Source: Symsagittifera roscoffensis (Eukaryota > Xenacoelomorpha > Acoela > Convolutidae). Taken from it: DNA of 64,000 nt. The notes under the pieces were generated by a model, which worked only from the letters and a program-made list of their open reading frames with translations, was not told where the DNA came from and did no database searches. The stretch spans positions 38,742,532 to 38,806,531 of the forward strand of contig NC_087064.1 in NCBI RefSeq assembly GCF_963678635.1, given 5' to 3'. The position numbers and the translations under genes are program-made. Positions 45,001 to 48,819 of this stretch are shown here, piece by piece; positions within the stretch are counted from its first letter, which is position 1, and each line of letters starts with the position of its first letter.

Positions 45001-46441
45001 ACTTCATAAAGGTTGTTATGATTTTTTTTTTCATTTTCAGGAAAAGTCTTAAAATTGGTTCAGACCCAAGTTCACTTTTTTGCGGTTTGACTTTCGATTT
45101 CTTCTTAACTTCAGTTCATTTCCTTTGTTAAAGCGAAGGAAAATTCCGCTGTTGAGCAGAAAAGAGTAAAGGTCACGAACAACGTGATGGTCTTCTACTT
45201 TCGAAAATGGAATTTAATTTTCAGATTTTTCAGCGAAATAAAAACATTATCTATTAATCAAGTTTTCTCAAATTGAGTTTATTTCATCGAAAAAGTACCA
45301 ATCAGTTATTATTCAAGAGATTCAAAAAGCTTTAAGAGCATCTACATTTTCTTGGAATTTTAAAAGATGAGTTTTTGTTTTAAAAAAGGTCGTTATTTTT
45401 TTTCTGTTTGATTGCGTTCAATGTCTCTTTTCCAACTTTTTGATGGCAAAACCGTTAAGGCCACAAAAAATGTGAGCGACCTCTAATTTCGATTTTGATT
45501 TTCAGAATTATCAGCGGAATAAAATCCTATTTTTTCAGCTATTGATCCATTTTAATTTTCAGATTTATCAGGGGAATAAAATCCTAGTGATATAGCTATT
45601 GATCTTTTACATTTTGATCCAATTTTCTGAACTTGGGTCTATGTTATCAAAAATGTGTCAAACATAAATTGTTTTGAAATTGAACGACCTTAAGGTGATA
45701 TAATTTTTGCTTTGAACTTTGAAGTTTCAACAAAACGAGTCAGTTTTTTCCTGTGTCCTTTTCCATCATTGACACTTCTCCGACTCTCTGTTGCCTATGT
45801 TAGATGTGTTGTAGGAGTCGATCCAGGCACTGCAACTTATGGCGCCAAGTCACTTTTTGAGCGATGAGGACGAAGGGAACAGTAGCTGCTCTGCTTTGTC
45901 AGAGTCGCCGGATAGCCCACACCAGTTCTCCTCATCAACCGGCCATGCCGAAGAAGCGATGGTGTCGAACCATCTCATGAATAAAAATAACCCACACAGA
46001 ATGTCAGACGTTGTCTTCCGTGACAAGGCGGCGGCTCAATTGCACTCGACCAGTGCCCAGGTCCATTCGACTCAGCAACCCTTTTTCAACCCGATGGGCC
46101 CAACTAGTGGCATGTATGTGGCAGGTATGAGAGAGCAGACGGACTGCAGTGAAAAGCACATGCACAACCAGAACAACAACGCGTCTACCACTGCATTAAC
46201 TCATAATTCACATACGAGCCATCCGCATACAGAAAATGTGAATCGCTTTCTCTTTCCTATTTCGAGGGGGCTGCAAATGAATGGGCAGCGGGATACCAGG
46301 CGCTATAAGTCGGAAGAAGAACAGTTCGTTCTCACTAAAGATCAGATGAAAAATGCTATGCTATATCTGGTCGAAAACGACGAAGCTTTTCAGCAAAAGT
46401 TATACGATGCTTATCTGTCAAGCATGGGACAGCAGCAGTAA
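5945..46441 (+). CDS. DCP1: mRNA-decapping enzyme subunit 1 (DCP1), five exons, 748 aa
   Basis: Joined coding segments are 5945-6236, 6871-7127, 17396-17870, 43161-43756 and 45815-46441 (2247 nt, 748 codons plus stop). Every junction is GT-AG, and phases agree (1, 0, 1, 0). DCP1 activates the decapping nuclease DCP2 in cytoplasmic P-bodies, committing mRNAs to 5'-3' decay. Visible domains are an EVH1/WH1-type fold over residues about 1-125 (exons 1 and 2), a long low-complexity S/N/Q/H-rich middle with short conserved-looking motifs, and a C-terminal helical trimerisation motif at residues about 711-748. The protein is longer than the vertebrate family members I know (about 580-620 aa), the excess being in the disordered middle. 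Introns total about 38 kb and hold mobile elements. A small exon could have been missed, but the phase agreement argues against it. Confidence 0.9.
6237..6870 (+). other. DCP1 intron 1
   Basis: A 634-bp intron, GTGAGA to TTTTAG. It contains a diverged copy of a short upstream phrase at about 6600-6632. From about 6700 it also holds the left edge of a segment duplicated later at about 13790. Confidence 0.85.
6700..8000 (+). repeat. Segmental duplication, source copy (with DCP1 exon 2)
   Basis: About 6705-7990 aligns with about 13790-14950 with many small indels. Shared phrases are CGGAATAATTA, GAATTCGTGGGGGTGGGCA-like, TTTAGCGCTT, CTTGATTTCAATGGT and TTTTTCTCCT-AAGTATTTCA. Homology stops near 8000, just upstream of the Copia relic, which may have inserted there. 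Confidence 0.75.
6871..7127 (+). CDS. DCP1: DCP1 exon 2 (end of EVH1 domain)
   Basis: The acceptor CTGGTTTTAG is at 6861-6870. The exon reads GIYAVWFHEKEDSKNVFRVL, the last strand and helix of the DCP1 EVH1 fold (residues 98-117). A serine- and histidine-rich linker follows, then SILNLLNSADCK. The donor is TGCAAG|GTAAGC at 7127/7128, phase 0. This exon and its flanks are duplicated at about 13790-14950, where the copy is dead. Confidence 0.9.
8151..9040 (+). pseudogene. Copia gag remnant with CCHC zinc knuckle
   Basis: The frame begins MSTSFKAPPSWPDNKDFETW, a typical Copia Gag opening. It shifts frame near 8285 into a segment (to about 8497) with NWMNRLLEKLKNFFDV, matching the Gag polyprotein family (UBN2/retrotran_gag type). 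After a gap with stops, 8731-9039 contains the nucleic-acid-binding knuckle CAVCGSRNHWARIC (8872-8913; C-x2-C-x4-H-x4-C). No functional Gag can be made from this copy. Confidence 0.75.
9137..10310 (+). pseudogene. Copia protease and integrase remnant
   Basis: 9137-9391 reads like the protease-to-linker region (KIPIKLGALKCFLDVDIIPG). Around 9671-9690 a DNGEF block, and around 9748-9790 an S-W-S-NG-VERH block in another frame, are the second Asp and the Glu motif of a Copia DDE integrase. 10008-10310 (LHKARQAFIQAESSERIHRA) is the C-terminal integrase domain found in invertebrate Copia elements. Stops and shifts separate the blocks. Confidence 0.7.
10415..12127 (+). pseudogene. Copia reverse transcriptase and RNase H remnant
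   Basis: 10415-11065 is a linker leading to TRWVLTTKSDGRKR, the start of the Copia RT. After frameshifts, about 11160-11330 has the MDVKTAFL and YGLSDASR-type blocks in mixed frames. About 11422-11430 has HVDN where YVDD is expected, so the second catalytic Asp is lost. 11540-12127 is a 195-codon open frame covering the RT end and RNase H (LGLNVARGFSGLCIDQ; STLSAETVACIDGLNE). The stop is at 12125-12127. Confidence 0.8.
12128..13399. other. Intron 2 spacer, nothing recognised
   Basis: AT-rich, with only short frames (for example 12311-12541 and 12901-13083 on +) lacking any recognisable product. The missing 3' LTR of the Copia relic would lie here but no repeat partner upstream was seen. Confidence 0.4.
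13400..13790 (+). repeat. Intron duplication C, copy 1
   Basis: This aligns with about 16510-16905. Both contain CTTCTGCAAA-TGTTTTC-GCTCAA, ATTGAACATCTTTCCAG, ATTATCTGTCTGCTGGCCTG, a phrase ending GTCCGCTTCGCCT, and TTGAGAC-ACGCTGAT. Divergence is substantial, so the duplication is old. Confidence 0.8.
13790..14950 (+). repeat. Segmental duplication, derived copy (with dead exon 2)
   Basis: This is a diverged copy of about 6705-7990 without the Copia insertion. It joins duplication C on the left and D on the right, so intron 2 was built by several rounds of local copying. Confidence 0.75.
13953..14202 (+). pseudogene. Dead duplicate of DCP1 exon 2
   Basis: This is homologous to 6871-7127. 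The acceptor AG has become AT (GGTTTTAT at 13945-13952). The Trp codon of the YAVWF strand is now TAG, and small indels shift the frame. Enough survives to recognise RKPHPAHHIHSELL and SNSNFSSSNFRHQTS against the source exon. The donor is partly kept (GCACG|GTAAAT at 14202/14203). It cannot contribute to DCP1 mRNA in its present form. Confidence 0.85.
15000..15470 (+). repeat. Intron duplication D, copy 1
   Basis: This aligns with about 16005-16450. Shared phrases are ATCTATCATGCATAAACCGT, TTTCTGAAAACTGCCTAA and GGTGCAGAAAAGAGCGTAGG. The open minus frame at 15309-15725 is a shadow of this repeat. Confidence 0.8.
16005..16450 (+). repeat. Intron duplication D, copy 2
   Basis: Partner of 15000-15470, same orientation, with a shorter relic of the same unit at about 15770-15960 between them. 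Confidence 0.75.
16510..16905 (+). repeat. Intron duplication C, copy 2
   Basis: Partner of 13400-13790 in the same orientation. It is followed by unique intron sequence to the exon 3 acceptor. Confidence 0.8.
17396..17870 (+). CDS. DCP1: DCP1 exon 3 (low-complexity linker)
   Basis: The acceptor TGTTTTTAG ends at 17395, and the phase-0 entry gives SNPSKSNNNRSARSGRASVS. The donor is AAAAAG|GTTAAT at 17870/17871, phase 1. Residues 184-341 are rich in S, T, N and G and look disordered, with one hydrophobic-looking motif MHPLLQQMFLKTPSS near the end. This could be a short linear binding motif of the kind DCP1 uses to contact decapping partners; that role is inference. Antisense frames here are shadows. 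Confidence 0.8.
18019..18056 (+). repeat. (ATCT)n microsatellite
   Basis: An uninterrupted tetranucleotide run of about nine units, continuing imperfectly to about 18075. Confidence 0.95.
18740..19140. repeat. Possible non-autonomous DNA transposon fragment
   Basis: The phrase AAATCCTAGATCCGCCCCTT at about 19047-19066 resembles the terminal GGGGCGGATC-type sequence of several cut-and-paste transposon families. GGTCGGCC at about 19000 is echoed inversely by GGCCGACC at about 18791. A matching opposite terminus was not found, so this is weak. Confidence 0.25.
19469..19633 (+). repeat. Polinton left terminal inverted repeat
   Basis: This is the reverse complement of 39911-40083 with few differences. 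Shared blocks include TATAGTGCATTAGGATCGGG, TACATGGATGACCATTAGGT, CAACCAATGGTCAC and AAAAATCCAAATTGTCACCA. The outer end reads CAGTACCAGTAGTA against CAGGTACTAGTAGTA in the partner. AGT at the tip fits Polinton termini. Confidence 0.9.
19570..19730 (+). repeat. Left subterminal GTCACCATGTAA repeats
   Basis: Six variants of TTGTCACCATGTAAT occur at about 19573, 19597, 19625, 19648, 19675 and 19713, spaced about 25-40 bases. The first three lie in the inverted repeat; the others extend only on the left side. They may be transposase/integrase or replication-protein binding sites (inference). Confidence 0.7.
19640..20368. other. Polinton left non-coding region
   Basis: Apart from the subterminal repeats, it holds a tRNA-like stretch at about 20095-20165: a GAGTAGAGGAAAACGCACGG block and, about 45 bases on, GTTTCGAAACC resembling A and B boxes of a pol III promoter. 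It does not fold into a convincing tRNA. No gene was recognised. Confidence 0.4.
20369..20817 (-). pseudogene. Polinton adenain-like cysteine protease (PRO), broken
   Basis: This is a maturation protease of the adenovirus protease/Ulp1 clan, expected to process capsid proteins. The N-terminal part contains KYKFLGVFAAANFP and a SPGH block holding the active-site His. The C-terminal part in another frame contains DSNSTMCGSFCIYIAH with the catalytic Cys. Between them a small indel directly after the His codon shifts frame, and an in-frame stop follows. It lies at the outer left end of the - strand cluster, downstream of the capsid genes. Confidence 0.8.
20817..22128 (-). pseudogene. Polinton major capsid protein (double jelly-roll), broken
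   Basis: The N-terminal segment (22128 down to 21892) has SSLDLFQKQTLLITFENAF and SPNGPMLEFEITGDRNNFVG, the characteristic opening of Polinton major capsid proteins. The longest segment (21548-21036) covers the second half: KLQILEANLSVRKI, FLGTNRTNPFHYQKFGLEQV. The last piece is 21026-20817. About 340 bases between the first two pieces carry the same gene in shifting frames. The product would form the hexon-like trimers of the capsid; this copy cannot be translated through. Confidence 0.8.
22209..22472 (-). CDS. Small basic Polinton protein, 87 aa
   Basis: An uninterrupted frame lies between the two capsid genes. It has an Ala-rich, amphipathic segment (residues about 15-45) followed by a Lys-rich segment with KKKSPKQALKNTVTKTAM. 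Polintons commonly carry a small uncharacterised basic protein at this position, and I infer a virion-associated or DNA-condensing role from position and charge only. The start codon lies 20 bases downstream of the minor capsid stop. Confidence 0.5.
   Translation of the reverse strand: MQSKLHFLISLDTTDNAAVDLAAGIGRVAISFARRVILPAAKKMGRELLMSAAPELIDVAMKKKSPKQALKNTVTKTAMNGFEEESQ
22492..23391 (-). CDS. Polinton minor capsid (penton-like) protein, 299 aa
   Basis: This is the only large gene of the element with an unbroken frame. It begins METKLIITKTGNDEFTVHLI and contains ALDGDWRVALSEKIF near residues 47-61. It ends with SISVQLRTETGRLVPFAGTG and a KFKHF strand, all typical of the Polinton single-jelly-roll minor capsid (penton) protein that occupies fivefold vertices. 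Its start overlaps the end of the integrase reading (to 23354), as in compact viral gene layouts. Being intact inside a dead element may be chance or may reflect later loss of its neighbours. Confidence 0.85.
   Translation of the reverse strand: METKLIITKTGNDEFTVHLISKASMDYFPDNTLASFRNFCKEEIALDGDWRVALSEKIFQTKLNNVTDEEFTYFRPSEVVASKSKAGNRDTISRPCYGGNFFLIKSGEYTFVEQLINAIKTKLKDKIHFDASPQEITNIMSIWMNANEGISLPSPQIPSLLGYNAKLDENGEYHIGYKMIRSFDASYEGNELYESHFPYDFSNGTSLSFVYIDFIQHQIVGDAKAPLLRVIDSNRRIKNGSACGIEPNHRKNFTNLDYKKLFTSSVQSISVQLRTETGRLVPFAGTGKDVLTLKFKHFD
23354..24245 (-). pseudogene. Polinton retroviral-type integrase (INT), broken
   Basis: From 24172 downwards the core reads INEIWFLDLTYVDKLAKYN, with the first catalytic Asp, then VNCLSRYLRVEPLQTKYAKE. 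The frame shifts near 23890, where the second Asp block would be. 23819-23568 is the rest of the core in altered frames. 23563-23354 is the C-terminal domain (MRIAKTDLPFRKGYKQIFTD ... NPPTYSLIDAEKEEISGKVY), highly typical of Polinton integrases. Remnants of the zinc-binding N-terminal part may extend to about 24245. It integrates the element with 6-bp duplications. Confidence 0.85.
24331..24813 (-). CDS. Unrecognised Polinton ORF, 160 aa
   Basis: It lies directly upstream of the integrase on the same strand. Residues about 1-100 look folded (YVLIQGKPTSVKIQSFFVGY, FYLQILKELNLDPSLV). The tail from about residue 115 is Ser/Lys/Arg-rich and basic. A piece in a neighbouring frame (25300-25094) may be the N-terminal part of the same gene, joined through a linker broken by a stop near 24993. 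I do not recognise the family. The + strand frame at 24233-24547 is its shadow. Confidence 0.5.
   Translation of the reverse strand: MFRKVMESIQELLEANKLKRANIVLKQLFKVESLTLDVDGYVLIQGKPTSVKIQSFFVGYIANHKKLEGGFYLQILKELNLDPSLVPNTYAKQILRSLMSEAATPLTSSSFVSDNPTTEESKRSKPSSSKTRSTTLKPRTKQSHKRKTQKKEFFSHQRRR
25094..25300 (-). pseudogene. N-terminal fragment of the same unrecognised Polinton gene
   Basis: 68 codons starting MTLSLVSEKNEKFWQTIFDW, with a short beta-rich-looking stretch (RVTFTLKTRTLGMYAKEFIL). It runs toward 24813 through polar linker sequence in which a frame change and a stop occur. I do not recognise it. Confidence 0.35.
25430..26193 (-). pseudogene. Polinton packaging ATPase (FtsK/HerA, A32-like), broken
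   Basis: The first frame (26193-25861) contains a P-loop-like RPSGSRKTDLIFQML and, at its end, the Walker B strand CMIVFDDTC. The P-loop should read G-x4-GK-T/S; here Gly residues appear replaced by Arg, so the site is probably dead. After an interruption, 25741-25430 continues with LILFKSPGDIQQIDYLGRQL and the C-terminal half typical of Polinton ATPases. The protein would pump DNA into capsids. An N-terminal remnant may reach about 26410. Confidence 0.8.
26486..26686 (-). CDS. Short basic ORF, unrecognised
   Basis: 66 codons, Lys-rich (KKILPKKNTQKNVNLTSEKL), on the strand of the left gene cluster and upstream of the ATPase. No family recognised; it could be a remnant. Confidence 0.25.
   Translation of the reverse strand: MFENSRIQKKILPKKNTQKNVNLTSEKLPKELLDKIRTGNVEKIVRILLTDKSIARYIKKIQNKQQ
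26737..27343 (-). pseudogene. Unrecognised Polinton gene remnant
   Basis: Two overlapping frames (27343-26981 and 27105-26737) look like one protein split by a frameshift near 27050. The first has a beta-rich part (VVYASMTNQSPENTLKPRVI, TLNDIEIDNLRKFFIVLDYF). The second is helical (LHDQQLPAALKELVKTNDVE). Its 5' end lies inside the tandemly repeated block, whose left edge is at 27231. Confidence 0.4.
27245..27817 (-). pseudogene. Putative DEDD-type exonuclease-like Polinton gene, broken (unit 1)
   Basis: From 27817: IIFDTEGLKCGKKPFIIKEL, then PPPPFNTLSKEEKKAYNWVS and HGLPWYEGEYPYS. This pattern occurs in arthropod and other invertebrate element proteins that I believe belong to an RNase H-like (DnaQ/DEDD) nuclease fold, the D of DTEG being a candidate catalytic residue. 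After a stop, 27560-27249 continues with a Cys/His cluster (ICKRHS, FLKHCTRRKSKVF). Family membership is from memory of the pattern and is uncertain. Copies are at 30230-30723 and 33056-33557. Confidence 0.45.
28347..28978 (-). pseudogene. Unrecognised Polinton gene with internal stop (unit 1)
   Basis: It starts MAEAMFDVVLPDYFKKFQPN near 28973. It meets TGA at 28848-28850, then continues in frame with EIEKESHYHILIQVDSEEQL and an S/T/K-rich tail to 28347. The HYHILI segment recalls the His-hydrophobic-His pattern of rolling-circle Rep proteins, but no Tyr motif follows, so I do not assign it. Copy 2 (31253-31884) has the same stop at 31754-31756. Confidence 0.45.
28988..29239 (-). CDS. Small charged Polinton ORF (unit 1)
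   Basis: 83 codons with an acidic N-terminal half (KKETEDAECECVQRLSLSNE) and a Lys/Arg-rich tail (QSKCKRARKSQF). The copy in unit 2 (31894-32127) has a diverged start. No family recognised; it is immediately upstream of the preceding gene. Confidence 0.35.
   Translation of the reverse strand: MTKGVFLKVFKKETEDAECECVQRLSLSNEEFSKLLKSGKSIRAQTSEISDTAENKDKPQSKCKRARKSQFSSNTNDFKHDSN
29842..30000 (+). CDS. 52-aa + strand ORF (unit 1)
   Basis: It starts MPCYIIAGYSNQERTIFYET and is repeated in unit 2 at 32740-32898. It is separated from the divergent - strand genes by about 600 bp of AT-rich DNA that may hold a bidirectional promoter (inference). Product unknown. Confidence 0.35.
   Translation: MPCYIIAGYSNQERTIFYETVYGNFVAIINEEKGFNSDEWTCINHIMIPKIF
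30100..30145 (+). repeat. Novel junction between tandem units 1 and 2
   Basis: Sequence normally running from GATCCTGACGAGCCT into LAL-coding sequence (seen intact at 33680-33700) breaks off. It passes through about 25 bases containing two partial copies of CCTGACGAGCCT, and enters CTTGGTTTTAAAG. The identical junction occurs at 33000-33040, so it formed once and was then copied. Confidence 0.9.
30140..33037. repeat. Polinton internal tandem block, unit 2 (2898 bp)
   Basis: Head-to-tail copy of unit 1 with small substitutions and a few short indels. It contains second copies of all the genes listed for unit 1: exonuclease-like 30230-30723, unrecognised gene 31253-31884, charged ORF 31894-32127 and small + ORF 32740-32898. 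Confidence 0.95.
33038..33685. repeat. Polinton internal tandem block, unit 3 (internally deleted)
   Basis: The first about 470 bases match unit 2 from 30140. Near 33510 the sequence jumps, at GAAAA microhomology, to the equivalent of about 32828, removing about 2.2 kb. It then runs on to the original right flank. Confidence 0.9.
33610..34045 (+). pseudogene. Unrecognised Polinton + strand gene (full-length flank copy)
   Basis: The 67-codon frame starts MSKEDEELNMKYLSYLTNSG and ends in TAG after YFKEI. Sequence after the stop continues to look coding, shifts frame once near 33890, and ends with a basic KKRRK patch before a stop at about 34045. The first 28 codons also occur in units 1 (30029) and 2, where the duplication junction cuts the gene. 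I do not recognise the product; the basic patch could be a nuclear signal. Confidence 0.4.
34046..35480. other. Polinton spacer with short tandem repeat
   Basis: Four copies of AATCGGTGTTCA separated by A-rich spacers lie at 34933-34992. Otherwise it is AT-rich, with only short shadow frames. It separates the duplicated block from the polymerase gene and could hold its promoter. Confidence 0.45.
34933..34999 (+). repeat. AATCGGTGTTCA x 4
   Basis: Short direct repeats of 12 bases at a spacing of about 17-20 bases. Confidence 0.85.
35481..35943 (+). pseudogene. C2H2 zinc-finger N-terminal region of Polinton polymerase, broken
   Basis: From ATG 35481: CNFCSLTYANKSNRICHERE...H, then CNECSFTAQMLSKLQKH, then, after a frameshift near 35635, CDYCHLGLHSPKNLSTH with a second His. 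These are three C-x2-C-x12-H-type fingers in a row. A polar acidic linker follows to a stop at 35941-35943. It may be a separate zinc-finger gene or the N-terminus of the polymerase. I favour the latter because the next frame starts at once. Confidence 0.6.
35940..39130 (+). pseudogene. Polinton protein-primed DNA polymerase B, broken
   Basis: Segments in order: N-terminal region with an RGSSFIHLPF-type block at about 36265; KNHHDHNCFQPCFTAAY (about 36325); the exonuclease I motif YFDFESF (DFE at about 36937); GHNIQNYDLHH (about 37355), Exo II-like; the palm motif B LLNNCAYGKTCES (38029-38067); and the C-terminal block KAAQKMLTHQRY ... DDKRYILDDGQQTLLYGY (to about 39060). The DTDS catalytic motif expected near 38320 is not readable in any frame, and at least eight shifts or stops occur. 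It would have replicated the element by protein priming. Confidence 0.85.
38545..38800. repeat. Insertion inside the polymerase gene
   Basis: Between SLKPKLYSI (ending about 38535) and the LSAKGVSKAAQ block (from about 38830) lie about 280 bases of T-rich, non-homologous sequence where only a short stretch is expected. It is probably a later insertion of a small repeat. No clear terminal repeats were found. Confidence 0.5.
39060..39590 (+). CDS. Acidic C-terminal extension following the polymerase
   Basis: The frame that carries the polymerase C-terminus (open 38679-39590) runs on for about 175 codons after the normal end. It is rich in D, E, N and S, with a repeated S-D-I-D-S/N-T-S-D-E style. 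It ends near the right inverted repeat. It may be a natural tail or read-through. No domain recognised. Confidence 0.4.
   Translation: MGQTAIGIDDSDDNAAAANSDPTDDDDLEKCMPIFEDGQQPVSWVFDVLLYGVSEEFANTQNVDWDHPENDDDYSEDSFAVESIQPHRSLRQLMDQVNSSWQTPDPGLIRAAETNDSDIDSGDIADLEANTSDEDQSSFFNDSFSIMKQLNHGQKLGEYNKTQKNSMNFCIVNKIQ
39591..39910. other. Polinton right non-coding region
   Basis: AT-rich sequence between the last open frame and the right inverted repeat; nothing recognised. Confidence 0.4.
39911..40083 (-). repeat. Polinton right terminal inverted repeat
   Basis: Inverse partner of 19469-19633 (see there). It has a small insertion (AACCCACC against a shorter sequence) near 40038. Confidence 0.9.
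40190..40595 (+). repeat. Diverged tandem repeat, about 70-87-bp unit
   Basis: About five degenerate units each carry TTGAAATAATTCAAAG, then TAGCTTGAA, then AAAACTTAGAATTTTT-GCGAACCGATTC. Starts are at about 40191, 40277, 40361, 40448 and 40524. A further isolated unit lies at 41656-41740. Confidence 0.75.
40701..40763. repeat. 63-bp imperfect palindrome
   Basis: CGCTGAAACTAC at 40701 is matched by GTAGTTTCAGCG ending at 40763. The centre GTGACAAAGTTTGTCAC is a perfect palindrome with a one-base hinge. GTAGTTTCAGCGTA recurs at about 44619, so this may be part of a dispersed miniature element. Confidence 0.8.
40950..41475 (-). pseudogene. Non-LTR retrotransposon (LINE) 3' fragment
   Basis: On the minus strand, IRWYGHVHRRENDHA (41159-41115) is the well-known block near the C-terminus of many LINE reverse transcriptases. 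Upstream of it on the same strand, LGDMTYVEIDAIRASSVRIA (from about 41465) and KTLRRIAGVT also fit the region following the RT palm. Several frame changes and stops are present. It is 5'-truncated, as LINE insertions often are. Confidence 0.7.
41741..43160. other. Intron 3 end with dispersed repeat copies
   Basis: It contains copies A (about 42061-42360) and B (about 42590-42790) of the dispersed repeat described under 43920-44250. No gene is seen. The last bases form the exon 4 acceptor. Confidence 0.5.
43161..43756 (+). CDS. DCP1: DCP1 exon 4 (central linker)
   Basis: The acceptor GCTTGTTTAG is at 43151-43160, entered in phase 1. Residues 342-540 include YSNISVNQLFAKETN near the start, an ISV-x-LF motif of the kind DCP1 proteins use for partner contacts (inference). 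A Q/H/P/S-rich disordered stretch and EDLFDDQFAAITK at the end follow. The donor is ACCAAG|GTTAGT at 43756/43757, phase 0. The open frame into the intron up to 43834 is not coding. Confidence 0.82.
43920..44250 (+). repeat. Dispersed intron repeat, copy C (family of at least six)
   Basis: This contains TTTGACTTTTGATTTCTTCT, TTAAAAGGAAGGCAAATTCC, TGGAATTTAATTTTCAGATT, ATCCAGTTTTCTCAAATTGA and AAAGTACCAATCA. The same order occurs at about 45010-45330 (copy D, closest), 42061-42360 (A), 42590-42790 (B), 45430-45700 (E) and 48820-49085 (F), all on the + strand. Confidence 0.8.
45010..45330 (+). repeat. Dispersed intron repeat, copy D
   Basis: Closest relative of copy C, 1.09 kb downstream in the same orientation. 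The spacing and similarity suggest a tandem duplication of about 1.1 kb within intron 4. Confidence 0.8.
45815..46441 (+). CDS. DCP1: DCP1 exon 5 (C-terminal trimerisation domain)
   Basis: The acceptor TGTTGTAG ends at 45814 and the phase-0 entry reads ESIQALQLMAPSHFLSDEDE. An alternative AG at 45825-45826 would shorten it by four codons in frame. A polar linker (S, H, N, Q) runs to about residue 710. Then FVLTKDQMKNAMLYLVENDE and the following AYLSSM form the DCP1 C-terminal helix that trimerises the protein and supports decapping activation. Stop TAA at 46439-46441. Confidence 0.9.
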   Translation, partial: ESIQALQLMAPSHFLSDEDEGNSSCSALSESPDSPHQFSSSTGHAEEAMVSNHLMNKNNPHRMSDVVFRDKAAAQLHSTSAQVHSTQQPFFNPMGPTSGMYVAGMREQTDCSEKHMHNQNNNASTTALTHNSHTSHPHTENVNRFLFPISRGLQMNGQRDTRRYKSEEEQFVLTKDQMKNAMLYLVENDEAFQQKLYDAYLSSMGQQQ

Positions 46442-48819
46442 TGCGTTTTTCCCTTAAAATAACTTGGCAGAGTCAAAAACTCGTCGATTCAACTAGGAAT
46501 AAGTGACGAGGATCTGCTGGTCTGTTGCTGTCTCGACTGGCGTGACATCACTGAAGGAACCTTGACGTAATTTGAAAGCGCAGTAGCCTCTAGGAATGAA
46601 AGGCTGCTGCAATAGTTTAGTTTAAACAACCCTACTACTCGACTGAAGAAAACTAAAAACTGTGAATTGTTTGCTATCCTAACTGATGACTCTACTTATT
46701 ACATTACACGTCTTCATATTTCACATTTTACTCAACTGTGATGATGCATCTATAAATTTGTTTGTTGAATAGATTCCATATGTTGATCCATTGAGCCGTA
46801 ATAATCCACCAATGAAATAACTATGTTGGAGAGTTGCCATTTTCTGGGAATTTTAACAGTCCTCTAAGACATTAATTCATTAAACCGAAAAAACGTCCCT
46901 CAGAAACAGGTTCTCTTGCATTGGTTGTAACATTATGCGCTACATGCGAAGCAGCCAGGTGTTCCTAATGTGATTCAAAATGGATTTGAACGTTGCCTTG
47001 CATCTGTTACTGATTCGAATTTCTTGCAATATATAATTAGTTAAATAGACCAACATGTAGCTCGAAGAATGAGTTGAACCGAAGGTTAATTGAACGAAAT
47101 TCTCAAACTTTTGCCCTATCGTTATCACATAGCCTTTGAATGAGACGTGGTCATACATTGCATTATCTACTACTAGTAGTTTTCTGAGTAATTTCGTTTT
47201 TTATTACCGGCTTCAAATCGTTCGTTTTTATGCACCAAACCACCACTGCTCACCTACTACATGAAGTTCAATTACTAAATATCACTATTTTCTTAACATT
47301 TCTTTTTTCTCCTTGGTCAGCTCGTGCTTAAATGTCCTCAATTCAGATTTCGGCGTTTCTGCACTGACGTTGACTTGGTGCTAAACATTCATTCAGTTCT
47401 TGTTTATGTTGTTAGTTTTTCACACATTACCATCTCTTGATCCTTTGTTTTCTCTCATTTAATGATTGGTCGCATTCCAGTCGCATGCCATCCTCTCCCC
47501 CTCTTTTCTCCATCCCCTCACCCTCCCTCAAAGCATATTGAAGCAGGCCCGCGAAGCTTTTCTTCGACCGCCAGTACATGTAGTTCAACATAGAGTGCAA
47601 GTTACCTGCAGTTTCCCATTGATGTCTATTGATTTAACTTAGTTCACTATGCCACCATTTCTTCAATGAATTCAGAAAATGAACTCAGAAAATTTGCCTT
47701 CACAGTGGTTCATAAAAAACCGTATAATTATTCTAAACGATGTCGAATAGAATCATTGAAGTCAATGTTCTTTTGCTGATTATTTGAACTGCTTAATAAA
47801 TTTGCGATAGATAAATTGAGGTCTTATTCTGTTCAAGGTGTACGTCTGGTTTTACGTGTTTTATTTCGATTTGGATTGTTCTTATGACCTGTTAGAAAGA
47901 GGTATGACCTATTTTGCAGAGATCTTAGATGATTATATTCGTGATAGGATATTCTGAAAAAATTTAAACGCCAGATGCACCACGTGTACCACTGTCGTTC
48001 AGTAGTGTCTGTTATTTTTATCTCAAACGGCAGGACAGTTGGTTTGTCAGTTTACATTTCAGGCAACAATTGAAATCAAATCCATTTTGTCATTTACTCT
48101 CCATGTGAAAGTAGATAAAACTAAAACGTCCATAAAAAGTGACCTACAGTATTGTGCTGTTGATTGTACTTCACGAATTATTTCCCTATTTAACAGTGTT
48201 AGGTACAATGTTGATACGAAAAGAAAACAATTGAAAATTGTTTCTAGTAAATTACGTTTTACCCAAGCTATCTTTGTAAAATTTTAATCAAAAAAAATGT
48301 TCCTATACAAAATTATGGGTTAAGGCGTGACAAACATTAAAAAAAAAGAAAAAATCTTAAAAACAAAAAAATGTATGGATGATGATGAAAATGATGAAGT
48401 TTGATGTTTGATTTATTTGAATGAATCTTTTGTTTTATTTGATGGTATTGTAGTTTGCATATTGTACAATAACGTTACCTACAACATATTCCGATATTGC
48501 GAATATCTTCTATGTTGATAAGTGAGTGTTAAGTGCAGTAAGTTGATGCGTCCCGTCTCAAAGATTCAACTCATCTCACTAGTCGTGTGCTTACTGGAGG
48601 CGTCTTTTCTGATTCTAGAACTTTTCGCGGTTAAGAGATGACGACAAAAGAAGTGCATAAGTTTGTTGGAGAAATGAAACCAAGTATTTGCAACAAAGTA
48701 TGAAAAATAAAAGCTTGAAGCAGTTTCTTTTTGCTTTGCACAACCTACTATAGGCTAAGGAGTTTTTAAGTCTTAACGATCGAAGTGATTAAGTGTCTTT
48801 GAGCGTAGTGGAGACACTG
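46442..48819. other. DCP1 3' UTR and intergenic DNA
   Basis: No gene recognised. Candidate polyadenylation hexamers AATAAA are at 47795-47800 and 48706-48711; neither can be confirmed. A C/T-rich tract lies at about 47485-47530. The frame at 48039-48287 is open but has no recognisable product. Confidence 0.4.

Larger units (their letters stand above)
43757..45814 (+). other. DCP1 intron 4
   Basis: A 2058-bp intron, largely made of copies of a dispersed repeat (43920-44250, 45010-45330, 45430-45700). Confidence 0.8.

Noticed and set aside
48039-48287. 82-codon + strand frame downstream of DCP1
   Set aside because: An upstream CATTTCAG could be an acceptor, but there is no donor partner, no family pattern and the reading is not supported.
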